Shown: one piece after another, positions 10,157 to 19,890 of the stretch
Layout of the letters: each line of letters starts with the position of its first letter
Position numbering within the stretch: position 1 is the first letter of the stretch
From: Alphaproteobacteria bacterium
GTDB taxonomy: Bacteria; Pseudomonadota; Alphaproteobacteria; JANQMY01
Assembly: GCA_028289425.1 (NCBI GenBank)
Contig: JANQPL010000017.1
Coordinates: forward strand, 62,001 to 126,000
Length of the DNA: 64,000 bases
Direction: 5' to 3'
The notes under the pieces: model-generated
What the model was told of the DNA's origin: nothing
The model's input: the letters and a program-made list of their open reading frames with translations, nothing else
Database searches by the model: none
Translations under genes and position numbers: made by a program

Positions 10157-10688
10157 CGATCAATCCATCTATGTAGGCCCGCCCCTTGCCCAATTCGTCG
10201 GCCGCCGGCGCCCATGCGGCATCTTGTGAGTCATGCTTCTGGAAGGGGCCTTTCGTGCTTTCCACAAAAACAAGAAGTTCAGAGATCACTTTAAGACTGT
10301 GAAATTGGCCGACGGGCATGCGGTAGAAAAATGGATCCTGCGACCCAAACGGGCACATCTCGAAACTGTTTTGCAGTTGGCCTTTGTCATCGAAGAGCAA
10401 GATGAGCGCGCGCCCTTCTAGGACAAGAAACGATTCGGTTTTTTTGAGGTGTCGGTGTGGCGCCACATATGTATCCCGATGGGAAACGATCAGCATGTCA
10501 TGCTGCGCGCTCTCCGGAGACGGGTGCGCGCAAAGCCGTGCACGTTTTTTGTCGTTTGAACGCGCCGATTGCTTCAGGCAGTCAATTGCTTCCGAACCGA
10601 CGGCTACAAGCGGGCGCCTGGTGTAGAAAATGCCGGGAGCCGCCTCTTCCATTTCATCGGGGAGGACTGTGTTCTGCTGATGCTTCAC
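10146..10688 (-). CDS. WbuC-family cupin-fold protein
   Basis: HRDTYVAPHRHLKKTESFLVLEGRALILLFDDKGQL ... MPVGQFHSLKVISELLVFVESTKGPF. Confidence 0.75.
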   Translation of the reverse strand: MKHQQNTVLPDEMEEAAPGIFYTRRPLVAVGSEAIDCLKQSARSNDKKRARLCAHPSPESAQHDMLIVSHRDTYVAPHRHLKKTESFLVLEGRALILLFDDKGQLQNSFEMCPFGSQDPFFYRMPVGQFHSLKVISELLVFVESTKGPFQKHDSQDAAWAPAADELGKGRAYIDGLIDEA

Positions 10689-10846
10689 AACCCAACTGTT
10701 CCAATTCCGTAATTGTGGAAGGGGTGCAACTTGCTTGACTCAATCTAAGACTCTTCCTACCAGGTTTTTGACATTGATGCGCGGTATATGTGAACCGGGC
10801 TCTCTTGCGGGCGGTGCATCTACAACGAACTTCAGGCCGGAAGTGT

Positions 10847-11854
10847 ATGAGCGCAGACAAATGCGAAATCGATTTGGTGACCGGCGGTGCGGGCTTTATC
10901 GGGAGCCATCTGGTTGATCGCCTCCTCTCTTTGGGGCGAAGGGTTCGCGTCATCGACAATTTTTCCAACGGGTCACTGCGAAACCTTGAACACCACGCGG
11001 GCAATCACGCACTCGAAGTCGCAAAGTTTGACATTCGTGAACAAGAAGGCCTGGAAGCCTATTTTGCAGACGTCGGGCGCGTATTTCACTTGGCAGCGCT
11101 TGCAGACATTGTTCCCTCAATCACGAATCCGACGGACTACTTTCGGGCCAACGTGGACGGCACCTTTCATGTGGTTCAAGCTGCGGTGAAGGCACAAGTC
11201 GAGCGGTTCGTCTATTCGGCTTCGTCCAGCTGCTACGGAATTCCCGACAGTTACCCCACGCCAGAATCCGCTGAAATCCGCCCTCAATATCCTTATGCTC
11301 TGACAAAGTATCTGGGCGAACAGTTGGTGCTTCATTGGGCACATGTCTACAAATTGCCGGCCATATCCTTGCGGTTCTTCAATGTGTTCGGACCGCGCGC
11401 CCGCACAGGCGGTACGTATGGCGCTGTATTTGGTGTGTTCCTCGCCCAGCATATTCGTGGCGAACCGCTAACGATTGTCGGAGATGGCACCCAAACCCGT
11501 GATTTCACTTTTGTTGACGATGTGGTGGATGCGATCCTGACCGCAGCAGAGGCGCGGCAAGTGGGCGCGGTCTACAATGTTGGTAGCGGCGGGCACTATA
11601 GTGTGAATGAGCTCGTCCGACTGATCGGTGCTGAAAAGACGGTTGGAATTCCGAAGCGACCAGGGGAACCGGACTGCACCTTTGCTGACGTGAGCAAGAT
11701 CCAGCGTGAACTTGGATGGTCGGCAAATACTCCGTTTGAAGATGGAGTTAAAATCATGATGAAGAACATCGACTACTGGAAAGACGCACCCTTGTGGACA
11801 CCTGAGCGAATCACCGAGGCGACCAAAGACTGGTTCGCACTTCTGAGCGACTAG
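10847..11854 (+). CDS. NAD-dependent epimerase/dehydratase (UDP-sugar 4-epimerase-like)
   Basis: VTGGAGFIGSHLVDRLL, SSSCYGIP, YALTKY, FNVFGPRA. Start moved from 10790 to ATG 10847. Confidence 0.9.
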   Translation: MSADKCEIDLVTGGAGFIGSHLVDRLLSLGRRVRVIDNFSNGSLRNLEHHAGNHALEVAKFDIREQEGLEAYFADVGRVFHLAALADIVPSITNPTDYFRANVDGTFHVVQAAVKAQVERFVYSASSSCYGIPDSYPTPESAEIRPQYPYALTKYLGEQLVLHWAHVYKLPAISLRFFNVFGPRARTGGTYGAVFGVFLAQHIRGEPLTIVGDGTQTRDFTFVDDVVDAILTAAEARQVGAVYNVGSGGHYSVNELVRLIGAEKTVGIPKRPGEPDCTFADVSKIQRELGWSANTPFEDGVKIMMKNIDYWKDAPLWTPERITEATKDWFALLSD

Positions 11855-12219
11855 GTTTCAGTGTTCACCCGTTTGGATTGTTTTCATAAGTCGCAGAACA
11901 TTATGCGGAATATTCATTCCGTGCATTGATGAAAAATCGCCTGTAGTTGCGACCCGAATCCCTCTAAACTAGAATTGAGTGATTCGAAGCGAGTTCGGGT
12001 TGTCTTTACTCGTCAGATACAAGCAGATGTTGATTTTTTGTTCGACGGTTCGGAATTGTGATGGGCCACCAAGTAGGACCGGACGTGACGGGTGAGAAGA
12101 TCAAGCACTTTGCCCAAAAGGTTGATCTGCAGACGAACATTGTGTGGTTGGCTGGAACAGAGCAGTCACGTGTAACAGGCAGATGGGCAGTTAGCACTGT
12201 CGATTGAGGGGTTGTATTG

Positions 12220-13815
12220 ATGTTACGCGAGACAAGCGCAATGCGGCAGACGCTTGAGGCGTCTGAGGGGCATGCGCGGGGTGGCTCGAAAATCGTCACC
12301 CTTGAAGAGCTTGCGGCCATCGCCAATCGTTTGCGCACGGAGAACAGGCAGATTGTGTTGTGCCATGGTTGTTTTGACCTGGTACATGTTGGACACTTGA
12401 GGCATTTCAAAGCGGCACGTGATCATGGAGACGCTCTGGTTGTCACCATCACTGCCGATAATTTCGTCAACAAAGGCCCCGACAGACCCGTCTTTTCCGA
12501 TTTGCTGAGAAGTGAATTTCTTGCGAGCTTAGAGATGGTCGACTATGTCGCTGTCGTCCATGAGCCGAGTGCAAGACCGGCAATCGAAGCTGTCCGGCCG
12601 GCTTTTTATGCCAAAGGAAGCGAGTATTCGCAGGCCGACGACGATATCACTGGCAAAATCGTTCACGAAAAGGATTTGGTGGAGAAATTCGGGGGCACAC
12701 TGATCTTCACCGATGACATAACTTATAGTTCTTCAAATCTGCTCAACAAGCACTTTGCGGTGCGGAATCCGGCTGCGCGGGACTATCTAGAACAGAAGCG
12801 TGGATCAAATTTCGAGGATCTGCTGACCCATTTCTTGGACAGAATTGCGGATATGAAGGTCCTCCTCGTCGGCGAAACGATCATTGATCGTTACGTCTAT
12901 GTGGCGCCAATGGGGAAAGCCTCCAAAGAAAACATTATTGCGACGCTTCATCAGGATGAAGAGGCTTTTGCGGGGGGCGCTGTTGCCGCGGCCAACCACT
13001 TGGCAGCAATCTGTCCAAACGTGGAATTGGTGACCTCATTGGGCGATGCCAATTGCGGCGAAAACTACGAGCAATTGGTGCGGGACCAACTGCATGATGC
13101 GGTGGTTCCCACATTCCTTTACAAAACGGATGCGCCCACTGTCGAAAAGACCCGGTTCGTGGAACCGACTCATGTGCGCAAACTGTTTGAAGTATATCGC
13201 ATGGATGACAGCCGCTTGGAGCAAGCTCAGCAGGCTGAACTGCACACCCTGCTGTCAGAAAGATTTAGTGACGTTGACCTAGTCGTCGCGTGTGATTTTG
13301 GGCACGGACTGATCTCAAAGCAAACTGCAGATTTGCTTGGAAAAGAGAGCCCATTCCTCGCCATAAACGTCCAGTCCAACGCGGGTAATATCGGATATAA
13401 TCTAGTCCCGAAATATCACCGTGCGGACTTTTTGTGTATTGACGCCATGGAAGCGAGATTGGCCGCCCGTGAAAAACACGCCGATGTGCCCACACTTGTC
13501 GAACAACACTTGCCGAGCATTATTGATTGCGACCGTTTCATCGTGACTCACGGCAAGTCAGGGTGCTTCACTTCCTCTGAAGATCGTCCCGAAGCATCAC
13601 ACATTCCCGCCTTCAGCGACACGGCAATCGACACGGTTGGGGCGGGGGACGCGTTTTTTGTAATGGCATCTTCGATGGTAGCAGCCGGTGCAGATTGTCC
13701 CACAGCAGGCTTCCTTGGAAATGTGGCCGGCGCGATCAAAATCGGAATCGTAGGACACCGTCGATACATCAACAGGCTTGAGATCCTTAGAAGCGTGAAG
13801 ACCCTACTCAAATGA
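12220..13815 (+). CDS. Bifunctional nucleotidyltransferase (N-terminal) / PfkB-family sugar kinase (C-terminal), HldE-like with reversed domain order
   Basis: N-terminal VLCHGCFDLVHVGHLRHFKAARDHGD (HxGH), C-terminal GETIIDRYVYV...GGAVAAANHLAA and DTVGAGDAFF. Confidence 0.85.
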   Translation: MLRETSAMRQTLEASEGHARGGSKIVTLEELAAIANRLRTENRQIVLCHGCFDLVHVGHLRHFKAARDHGDALVVTITADNFVNKGPDRPVFSDLLRSEFLASLEMVDYVAVVHEPSARPAIEAVRPAFYAKGSEYSQADDDITGKIVHEKDLVEKFGGTLIFTDDITYSSSNLLNKHFAVRNPAARDYLEQKRGSNFEDLLTHFLDRIADMKVLLVGETIIDRYVYVAPMGKASKENIIATLHQDEEAFAGGAVAAANHLAAICPNVELVTSLGDANCGENYEQLVRDQLHDAVVPTFLYKTDAPTVEKTRFVEPTHVRKLFEVYRMDDSRLEQAQQAELHTLLSERFSDVDLVVACDFGHGLISKQTADLLGKESPFLAINVQSNAGNIGYNLVPKYHRADFLCIDAMEARLAAREKHADVPTLVEQHLPSIIDCDRFIVTHGKSGCFTSSEDRPEASHIPAFSDTAIDTVGAGDAFFVMASSMVAAGADCPTAGFLGNVAGAIKIGIVGHRRYINRLEILRSVKTLLK

Positions 13816-14444
13816 CCAAAGAGATTTCGCCGGACAGCTTTGCTGGTAGCATTCCCAACGCTTTATATTCGTCGTACGCATCAACGCTGGAGCGTGTCCT
13901 TGTCGGTGCCATCGCGACGAATGGGGCGGGCGAACACTTTTCGATGGAATCCGCCATCCGAGCGATGGGGCACGCCATGCGAGAAGCGCATGATCGAGGC
14001 AATCAACTTTTTTTTGTTGGTAACGGCGGCAGTGCGGGAATCTGTAGTCACATGGCTACGGACTACAGTAAGAATGGCGGCATTCGATCGACTTCGCTAA
14101 ATGACGGCGCAACACTGACCTGTCTCGGTAACGACTATGGCTATGAGCATGTGTTCCAGAAACAAATTGAATGGCACGCGCGTTCGGGTGACATCATCAT
14201 AACCATCAGCAGTTCCGGAATGTCGCAGAACATTTTGAATGCGGCGGACCAGGGCCGGTCAAGCGGCTGCACCGTGTTTACGCTGAGTGGATTTAGTCAG
14301 GATAACCCATTGCGTTCCAAGGGCGACTTAAACGTATATCTCGACAGTACCGAATACGGTTTTGTTGAAGTTGGGCACTTAGCCGTTCTACATGCGGTTC
14401 TGGATATCCAGATGGGTTGGGTGCCGCCTGCAAGGCCCAATTGA
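13812..14444 (+). CDS. SIS-domain sugar isomerase, GmhA-like
   Basis: FFVGNGGSAGICSHMATDYSKNGG ... CLGNDYGYEHVFQKQIEWHARSGDIIITISSSGMSQNIL; ATGA overlap with the upstream kinase gene. Confidence 0.85.
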   Translation: MTKEISPDSFAGSIPNALYSSYASTLERVLVGAIATNGAGEHFSMESAIRAMGHAMREAHDRGNQLFFVGNGGSAGICSHMATDYSKNGGIRSTSLNDGATLTCLGNDYGYEHVFQKQIEWHARSGDIIITISSSGMSQNILNAADQGRSSGCTVFTLSGFSQDNPLRSKGDLNVYLDSTEYGFVEVGHLAVLHAVLDIQMGWVPPARPN

Positions 14445-14487
14445 ATCGGATTTACTAACCAGCGAGAATGTGAGGGCTTGAGCATTT

Positions 14488-15504
14488 ATGACATCGGCAA
14501 GACACGTCTTGGTCACCGGTGGTGCCGGTTACGTTGGCAGCTTACTCGTGCCCAGATTGCTCGATCTAGGGCATGCTGTAACAGTATTGGATCTGTTTTT
14601 GTACGGAGCAGATGTATTCGAGGATGTGTCGCAAAATCAAAACCTGGTTCAGGTGAGAGGGGACATTCGTAATCCCCTGGCCGTGAAAACCGCATTGACC
14701 AACTGCGATTCAGTAATCCACCTGGCATGCATTTCAAACGATCCGTCCTATGAGCTTGACCCAGGGCTTGGAAAGTCAATCAACCATGATTGTTTTCGGC
14801 CGCTTGTGCGAGCTGCTAAGGAGGCGGGTGTTGAGCGATTTATCTATGCTTCCTCCTCTAGCGTTTATGGCGTGAAAGACGAGGATGAGGTCACGGAGGA
14901 ACTGCCGCTCGAACCTTTGACCGACTATTCAAAATTCAAGGCGGTCTGCGAAAACGTCCTTGAAGAGGAAAGGGCGCCGGGGTTCGCGGCGTTGACTATT
15001 CGACCTTCCACTGTATGTGGGTACGCGAAGCGTCAACGATTAGACGTTATCGTCAATATACTGACTAATCACGCTGTGATAAACCGCAAGATAAAGGTAT
15101 TCGGAGGCGAACAGCTTCGTCCCAATATCCACATTCATGACATGTGCCGGGTATACGAGAAGGCATTGGAGTGGCCTGCTGACGCAATCGACGGCAAAGT
15201 TTACAATGTGGGCTATGGCAATGCGACTGTCATGGATCTTGCCAAAATGGTGAAGCGCGTTGTTGAAGGCGATAATGAGTTTGGCGGCGAAATAGAGCTT
15301 GAAGTCGTGCCGACGGACGACAACCGCTCATATAAGGTATCGTCAAAGAAGATTGCGGAGGAATTGGATTTCACGCCGGAAAAATCGATCGAAGATGCCG
15401 TTAGAGATTTGTTGAACGCCTTCAAGGAAGGCCGTCTTGCCGACACGATGAATGACAGCCGTTACTTCAATATCCGAACGATGCAAGAATGCCAGCTGAG
15501 GTGA
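14488..15504 (+). CDS. NAD-dependent epimerase/dehydratase
   Basis: VLVTGGAGYVGSLLVPRLL, ASSSSVYG, YSKFK. Confidence 0.9.
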   Translation: MTSARHVLVTGGAGYVGSLLVPRLLDLGHAVTVLDLFLYGADVFEDVSQNQNLVQVRGDIRNPLAVKTALTNCDSVIHLACISNDPSYELDPGLGKSINHDCFRPLVRAAKEAGVERFIYASSSSVYGVKDEDEVTEELPLEPLTDYSKFKAVCENVLEEERAPGFAALTIRPSTVCGYAKRQRLDVIVNILTNHAVINRKIKVFGGEQLRPNIHIHDMCRVYEKALEWPADAIDGKVYNVGYGNATVMDLAKMVKRVVEGDNEFGGEIELEVVPTDDNRSYKVSSKKIAEELDFTPEKSIEDAVRDLLNAFKEGRLADTMNDSRYFNIRTMQECQLR

Positions 15505-15556
15505 CGCGAACGCATCTACAACGAAGAGCTGCGGGTTCAATGGATTCGACCGAGTC

Positions 15557-16612
15557 ATGAAAGCGCCCGTTGGTATCGGCATCATTGGCGGCGGGATGAT
15601 CGCTCAGATCGCGCATCTACCATTTTATCTTTCGGACGACAGGTGTGACGTCCGGTGTATTGCCGAAGAGCGACCTTCCCTGAAGGCCGTTTTGGCTGAT
15701 TCTGTCGGTCGACAGAAAGTGGTCGAAGACCATGAGGAGTTGTTGTCTGACCCTGAGATATCAGCCGTAATTGTGTCGGCACCACGACCGGCTACGGGAA
15801 GCTTGACGCTCGCGTGTCTCCAGGCCGGAAAGCATGTGCTCGCCGAAAAACCGATGGCTCACACGACAGAGCAAGCAAGGCAATTGGTCGGCGCTGCCAA
15901 GGCCAAAGAGCTTGTTTACGCGGTCGGGTACATGAAGCGATTTGATCCAGGTCTCGAAGCTGCAAGATCGCTGTTCGAAGAATTTGTAGCAGATGGTCGT
16001 CTCGGTCCTCTCCTATCTGCAAGGTTCTACGATTATTCTAAATCCTATGCGGTGCCGCCTCCGCCTCACGCGCGCCCCAAGGAAAGTCGGAAAAAGAGAT
16101 TCAGCTCTTGGCCGACTGCGCCTGCCTGGTTGCCCGAAGAGTTAAGCGACGAATATGCGTGGTTTGTGAACGCAGGAAGCCATGATGTAAATCTCCTGAA
16201 CTGGTTTTTCCCGGAAGGCGTGTCGTTGATATCCGCATTTGGCTCTGGCAAAGGCGTCGTTTCGGCGATGTTCGAAGGGCGCGGATGCCCCATACACCTG
16301 GACGTGACCAAGACCGAGGCGGGCAGATGGCTTGAAGGCGCAGAGTTCCTGTTTGAGCGGGGACGGCTCGCAGTTTCAATTCCATCGCCCATGTCGGTCG
16401 GGGAAGTATCTCGGGTCATTGTGGATGATCTGTCAGGTGAAGGAACCGAAATTACAAAACCAGAAAAGGCGGTTTGGTCATTCGAGGCTCAGGCGCGCGG
16501 ATTTCTCGATGTTTTGACGAATGGAACATCGCCGAGAACAAGCGGCGTCGATGGACTCGCCGATCTCGAACTGATCGAAACAATGTGGAAGGACATTGTG
16601 AGCAAGTCATGA
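15557..16612 (+). CDS. Gfo/Idh/MocA-family oxidoreductase
   Basis: VGIGIIGGGMIAQIAHLP, AVIVSAPRPATG, KHVLAEKPMAHT. Confidence 0.9.
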   Translation: MKAPVGIGIIGGGMIAQIAHLPFYLSDDRCDVRCIAEERPSLKAVLADSVGRQKVVEDHEELLSDPEISAVIVSAPRPATGSLTLACLQAGKHVLAEKPMAHTTEQARQLVGAAKAKELVYAVGYMKRFDPGLEAARSLFEEFVADGRLGPLLSARFYDYSKSYAVPPPPHARPKESRKKRFSSWPTAPAWLPEELSDEYAWFVNAGSHDVNLLNWFFPEGVSLISAFGSGKGVVSAMFEGRGCPIHLDVTKTEAGRWLEGAEFLFERGRLAVSIPSPMSVGEVSRVIVDDLSGEGTEITKPEKAVWSFEAQARGFLDVLTNGTSPRTSGVDGLADLELIETMWKDIVSKS

Positions 16613-17901
16613 AAGCGGCTTTACAGGTGCAACCTGACATTCCATCAGTGGTCAGACGGACTGAATGCCGTCTGTGCGGCAGCACCGACCTCATCTGTTC
16701 TGTGCCGCTTGCCCAGGTGCCTATCGCCTCTCCAAATGTGGGCAAAATTGAGGATTATTCAGGGGGCCGACTTGACCAAATCGTTGCGCCCCTGGACAAT
16801 TACCTGTGTGGCTCATGCGGTCTCAATCAACTCGTCCACGTGGTCGATCCGTCCTTGATTTATCGTGATTATCTCTATCGGACGTCCGTATCAATGGGAC
16901 TGTCGGACCATTTCAAAGATCTGGCGAATGGCGTTGTGGAAACGCTTCAACTGCCCGTGGGCAGTTTTGTCGTCGAATTTGGCAGCAATGACGGCACCCT
17001 GCTGAGGCACTTTAAGAACGCCGGCATGAAGGTGCAGGGCATCGATCCCGCGCAAGCAATTGCGTCCGAAGCGACCGCGGCAGCAATACCTACGATCGCT
17101 GATTTTTTTTCTGAATCAATTGCGAAGCAGATCGTGGCAGATTCGGGAGAGGCCGATGTTATCGTTTCGAATAATGCGATGGCGAACATCGACTCCCTTG
17201 ATCAGATCTTGAATGGTGTTCGTGCTCTTCTGAAGGCTGACGGTGTTTTTGTATTCGAGACCCAGTACGCCCTCGATGTGTTTGAGAAATTCTTGCTGGA
17301 CGTAATTTATCACGAACACATTTCTACATTTTCGGTGAAACCGGTGGTCGAGGCTTTTGCACGGTATGGTCTTGAGGTTTTTGATGCGCAGAGAATTCCG
17401 ACGAAAGGGGGATCAATACGATTTTGGGTTCAGCACAAAGACGGCGGGCGCATCAGATCACCCGAAGTCATGCGGCTCATTCGACTAGAACATGAAGCGG
17501 GTCTTTACGATCCCGCATATCACGAGCAGTTCGCGGCCAAGGTATTGAACCTAAAGCAGCAGGTTCACGCAATCGCGGAAGCCGCCCAGCACAGCGGCCG
17601 TCTGATTGCGGGTTACGGAACGTCAGTAGGTTGCGCTGCGTTAATCCACCAGCTTGAGCTTGAACAATGGTTAGACTGTTTGTACGACGATACACCGTTT
17701 AAGTCTGTGATCGAAGGACCGGGATATCGATTGCCAGTCCACAAGGGTGAGAATCTCAGCACGCAGAACCCTGCAATCGTCTTCGTTTTGGCCTGGCGAT
17801 ACGCGAAACCGATAATGGCAAAACAAAAATCCTACCTCAAATCCGGCGGCCGCTTTATCGTGCCCCTGCCGGATTTGTCCGTGCTTTCTGGGTGTGCTTA
17901 G
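16609..17901 (+). CDS. Zn-finger class I SAM C-methyltransferase
   Basis: CRLCGSTDL...CGSCGLNQLVHVVDPSLIYRDYLYRTSVS, VVEFGSNDGTLL, ADVIVSNNAMANI, VIYHEHISTFS; ATGA overlap with the upstream gene. Confidence 0.85.
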   Translation: MKAALQVQPDIPSVVRRTECRLCGSTDLICSVPLAQVPIASPNVGKIEDYSGGRLDQIVAPLDNYLCGSCGLNQLVHVVDPSLIYRDYLYRTSVSMGLSDHFKDLANGVVETLQLPVGSFVVEFGSNDGTLLRHFKNAGMKVQGIDPAQAIASEATAAAIPTIADFFSESIAKQIVADSGEADVIVSNNAMANIDSLDQILNGVRALLKADGVFVFETQYALDVFEKFLLDVIYHEHISTFSVKPVVEAFARYGLEVFDAQRIPTKGGSIRFWVQHKDGGRIRSPEVMRLIRLEHEAGLYDPAYHEQFAAKVLNLKQQVHAIAEAAQHSGRLIAGYGTSVGCAALIHQLELEQWLDCLYDDTPFKSVIEGPGYRLPVHKGENLSTQNPAIVFVLAWRYAKPIMAKQKSYLKSGGRFIVPLPDLSVLSGCA

Positions 17902-17906
17902 TGCGT

Positions 17907-18572
17907 TCACTCCATGAAGATGAACTCGTAGTCTCCGGTGTAGCCGAAACGGTTGTAGAGCCAAATCCACTCGTCCGTATCGAGAAAGGATTCGGCGGTC
18001 AGTGCCCAACATTGCAAGTTGAAAAGCTCCTGTTCATCCCGATAGCTCTCGACCATGATGTATTTTTTCCGTCCGACGCGCTCAATTTCTCGAACGGCAC
18101 ACTCCAGCTCCATCAGTCGAAGATTGTGAAGACACCCAAGTGAGATGACGAGGTCGAAGGTATCTGCGGGCCATGGATAGGGCTGTTCGGCGCGGTGCCG
18201 GATCAAGTGCTTTCTAACGTCTTCCTTAGCGTCTTCAAGACCGTGCCGGGAAATATCAAAACCGGATACCTCAAGGCCAGGCACAAGCTTCAGCATCTCG
18301 TGAAGTAGGTAAGCTTTGCCGCAGCCCACGTCCAATACTTTGGAGCCCTCGCTCAAATCATAAGTCTCAATCAGAGCCTGGGCGACCGGGGTCCAGCGGC
18401 CGGGAATGTACCTATACCCACCGTATCCGTATCGCCGATCGCCATCCCAGTAGTCGGCTTCATAGAATTTGGCCTTTTTCATGCAATGAACTTTGTCGTC
18501 GACCATGCGCGCCAAATAATCCCGGCTGGTCATTTGATGCAGTGGCGTCACGATGTTCATCAGTCGTCCCAT
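17907..18572 (-). CDS. Class I SAM-dependent methyltransferase
   Basis: GSKVLDVGCGKAYLLHEML ... FDLVISLGCLHNLR. Confidence 0.85.
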   Translation of the reverse strand: MGRLMNIVTPLHQMTSRDYLARMVDDKVHCMKKAKFYEADYWDGDRRYGYGGYRYIPGRWTPVAQALIETYDLSEGSKVLDVGCGKAYLLHEMLKLVPGLEVSGFDISRHGLEDAKEDVRKHLIRHRAEQPYPWPADTFDLVISLGCLHNLRLMELECAVREIERVGRKKYIMVESYRDEQELFNLQCWALTAESFLDTDEWIWLYNRFGYTGDYEFIFME

Positions 18573-19042
18573 GGTAGTGGTCCCTGCACTGTTGGGGCGC
18601 TAACCGACAGGTTGGAGAGTTTGTTTTGTTCTATGGGCTGCCGAGAATCCGCTTGGGCCTGTTCCCCAATTTTGAGCTCGTACATATGCCCGAGCTCGCT
18701 CAGCCCTTGTTCGTCATTGATCTCTAGGTTTTCCACGGCGCCGTGAATTGATGCGCCCGCTTGAAAGATTGCTCGACAAAAGGTGTCGCGACGCTCGCGT
18801 TTCATTGGCAGCATGAACACTGAGTACAGCACGAAACCGTCTACTCGCTCGACCTCACGCAGCAGCTCGTGGAGCATGATATAGCAACTGGGCATGGCGT
18901 ACTCGGTGGCAGACAATAGATACGCAATGCCATTACGCTGACAGTAGTCACGGACAACCAAGTTTTGGACATGCTGGGGCACGCGGTCGCCAAAATACGG
19001 CCGAGACCCGATATATCCTCTGTATCCGAACCGATTGGTCAT
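18560..19042 (-). CDS. Sporadic carbohydrate cluster protein, LIC12192-like (TIGR04323 by memory)
   Basis: RGYIGSRPYFGDRVPQHVQNLVVRDYCQRNGIAYLLSATEYAMPSCYIML matches the remembered family signature. Confidence 0.7.
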   Translation of the reverse strand: MTNRFGYRGYIGSRPYFGDRVPQHVQNLVVRDYCQRNGIAYLLSATEYAMPSCYIMLHELLREVERVDGFVLYSVFMLPMKRERRDTFCRAIFQAGASIHGAVENLEINDEQGLSELGHMYELKIGEQAQADSRQPIEQNKLSNLSVSAPTVQGPLPWDD

Positions 19043-19065
19043 TGCGCTATTGCCGTAATTTGAAC

Positions 19066-19890
19066 CTACTCGCTAAAGCCTTCTGGCAGACGATAGTCCA
19101 AACCAATGCGGCTCGCTGGCCGCAAATTGACGAATTCAAAAAATTCTCCCAGCTTCTTGTCTGCATAGGGAGACAGAGCACTTTTGAATCGGCAATTAAG
19201 GCTCCACCGGGTTTCGTCCTCGATGTTGATGCGATTTCCATGCATCACGGTTTGTGTGAATATGAGGATGGATCCAAAATCGATTTTGAGAAACTCTAAG
19301 TCACCAGAGACGCTTGCATACAAGTCTTCTGCGGAACCGTTTTGGTGGTCCGACATCACCATTTGATAAGAGCGATCGCTGCCAATGGGCAATATGTACA
19401 TGCTCTTAGTCTTGAAGCAGTCTACAAGAGGTACCCACACCACCACTTCGAAAGGCGAGTCACCGTCCCAGACGTCCGCGTGGATCGGCAGCAGAGAACT
19501 CGAGTCGTTGGGTAATTGAACACTAAGACCAAGGCCGCGCTGCATGGCGAGTTCATTGCCCACCAGCGTGTGTAGCGCTTCGAGAACTAGGGAGTAATAG
19601 GTGGGCCGGACCCAGGGGGTGCTGCGCAAGGTTTGAATCACTTCAAGCCGCAAGTCATTCAATGACTCAGCACCGACGTAAAGGTGGATGTTGTTCAGAA
19701 GGTCTTCCGGCGACTTCGTCGGCGATATGTTGAGCGTCTCAGAAACGGTGTCTGCTACCAGTTCCCGAATGGCATGAAGCCCTTCTGAATTCTCGGTGGG
19801 CAGAATTACATATCCCTTACCCAGAAAATCTGAGACCAGCGGCGATTCTTCAAGTGCTTCAAAGCAATCGGGGCGGGAGATGTTCATCAC
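19066..19890 (-). CDS. 2OG-Fe(II) oxygenase-like protein of the sporadic carbohydrate cluster
   Basis: LPIHADVWDGDSPFEVVVWVPLVDC (HxD motif) and distal H in QTVMHGNRINIEDETRWSLNCRFKS; adjacent to the LIC12192-like gene and the transketolase pair. Confidence 0.7.
   Translation of the reverse strand: MMNISRPDCFEALEESPLVSDFLGKGYVILPTENSEGLHAIRELVADTVSETLNISPTKSPEDLLNNIHLYVGAESLNDLRLEVIQTLRSTPWVRPTYYSLVLEALHTLVGNELAMQRGLGLSVQLPNDSSSLLPIHADVWDGDSPFEVVVWVPLVDCFKTKSMYILPIGSDRSYQMVMSDHQNGSAEDLYASVSGDLEFLKIDFGSILIFTQTVMHGNRINIEDETRWSLNCRFKSALSPYADKKLGEFFEFVNLRPASRIGLDYRLPEGFSE

Noticed and set aside
12006-12410. 134-aa minus ORF overlapping the start of the kinase-nucleotidyltransferase gene
   Set aside because: Covers the HxGH coding region in antisense; no domain.
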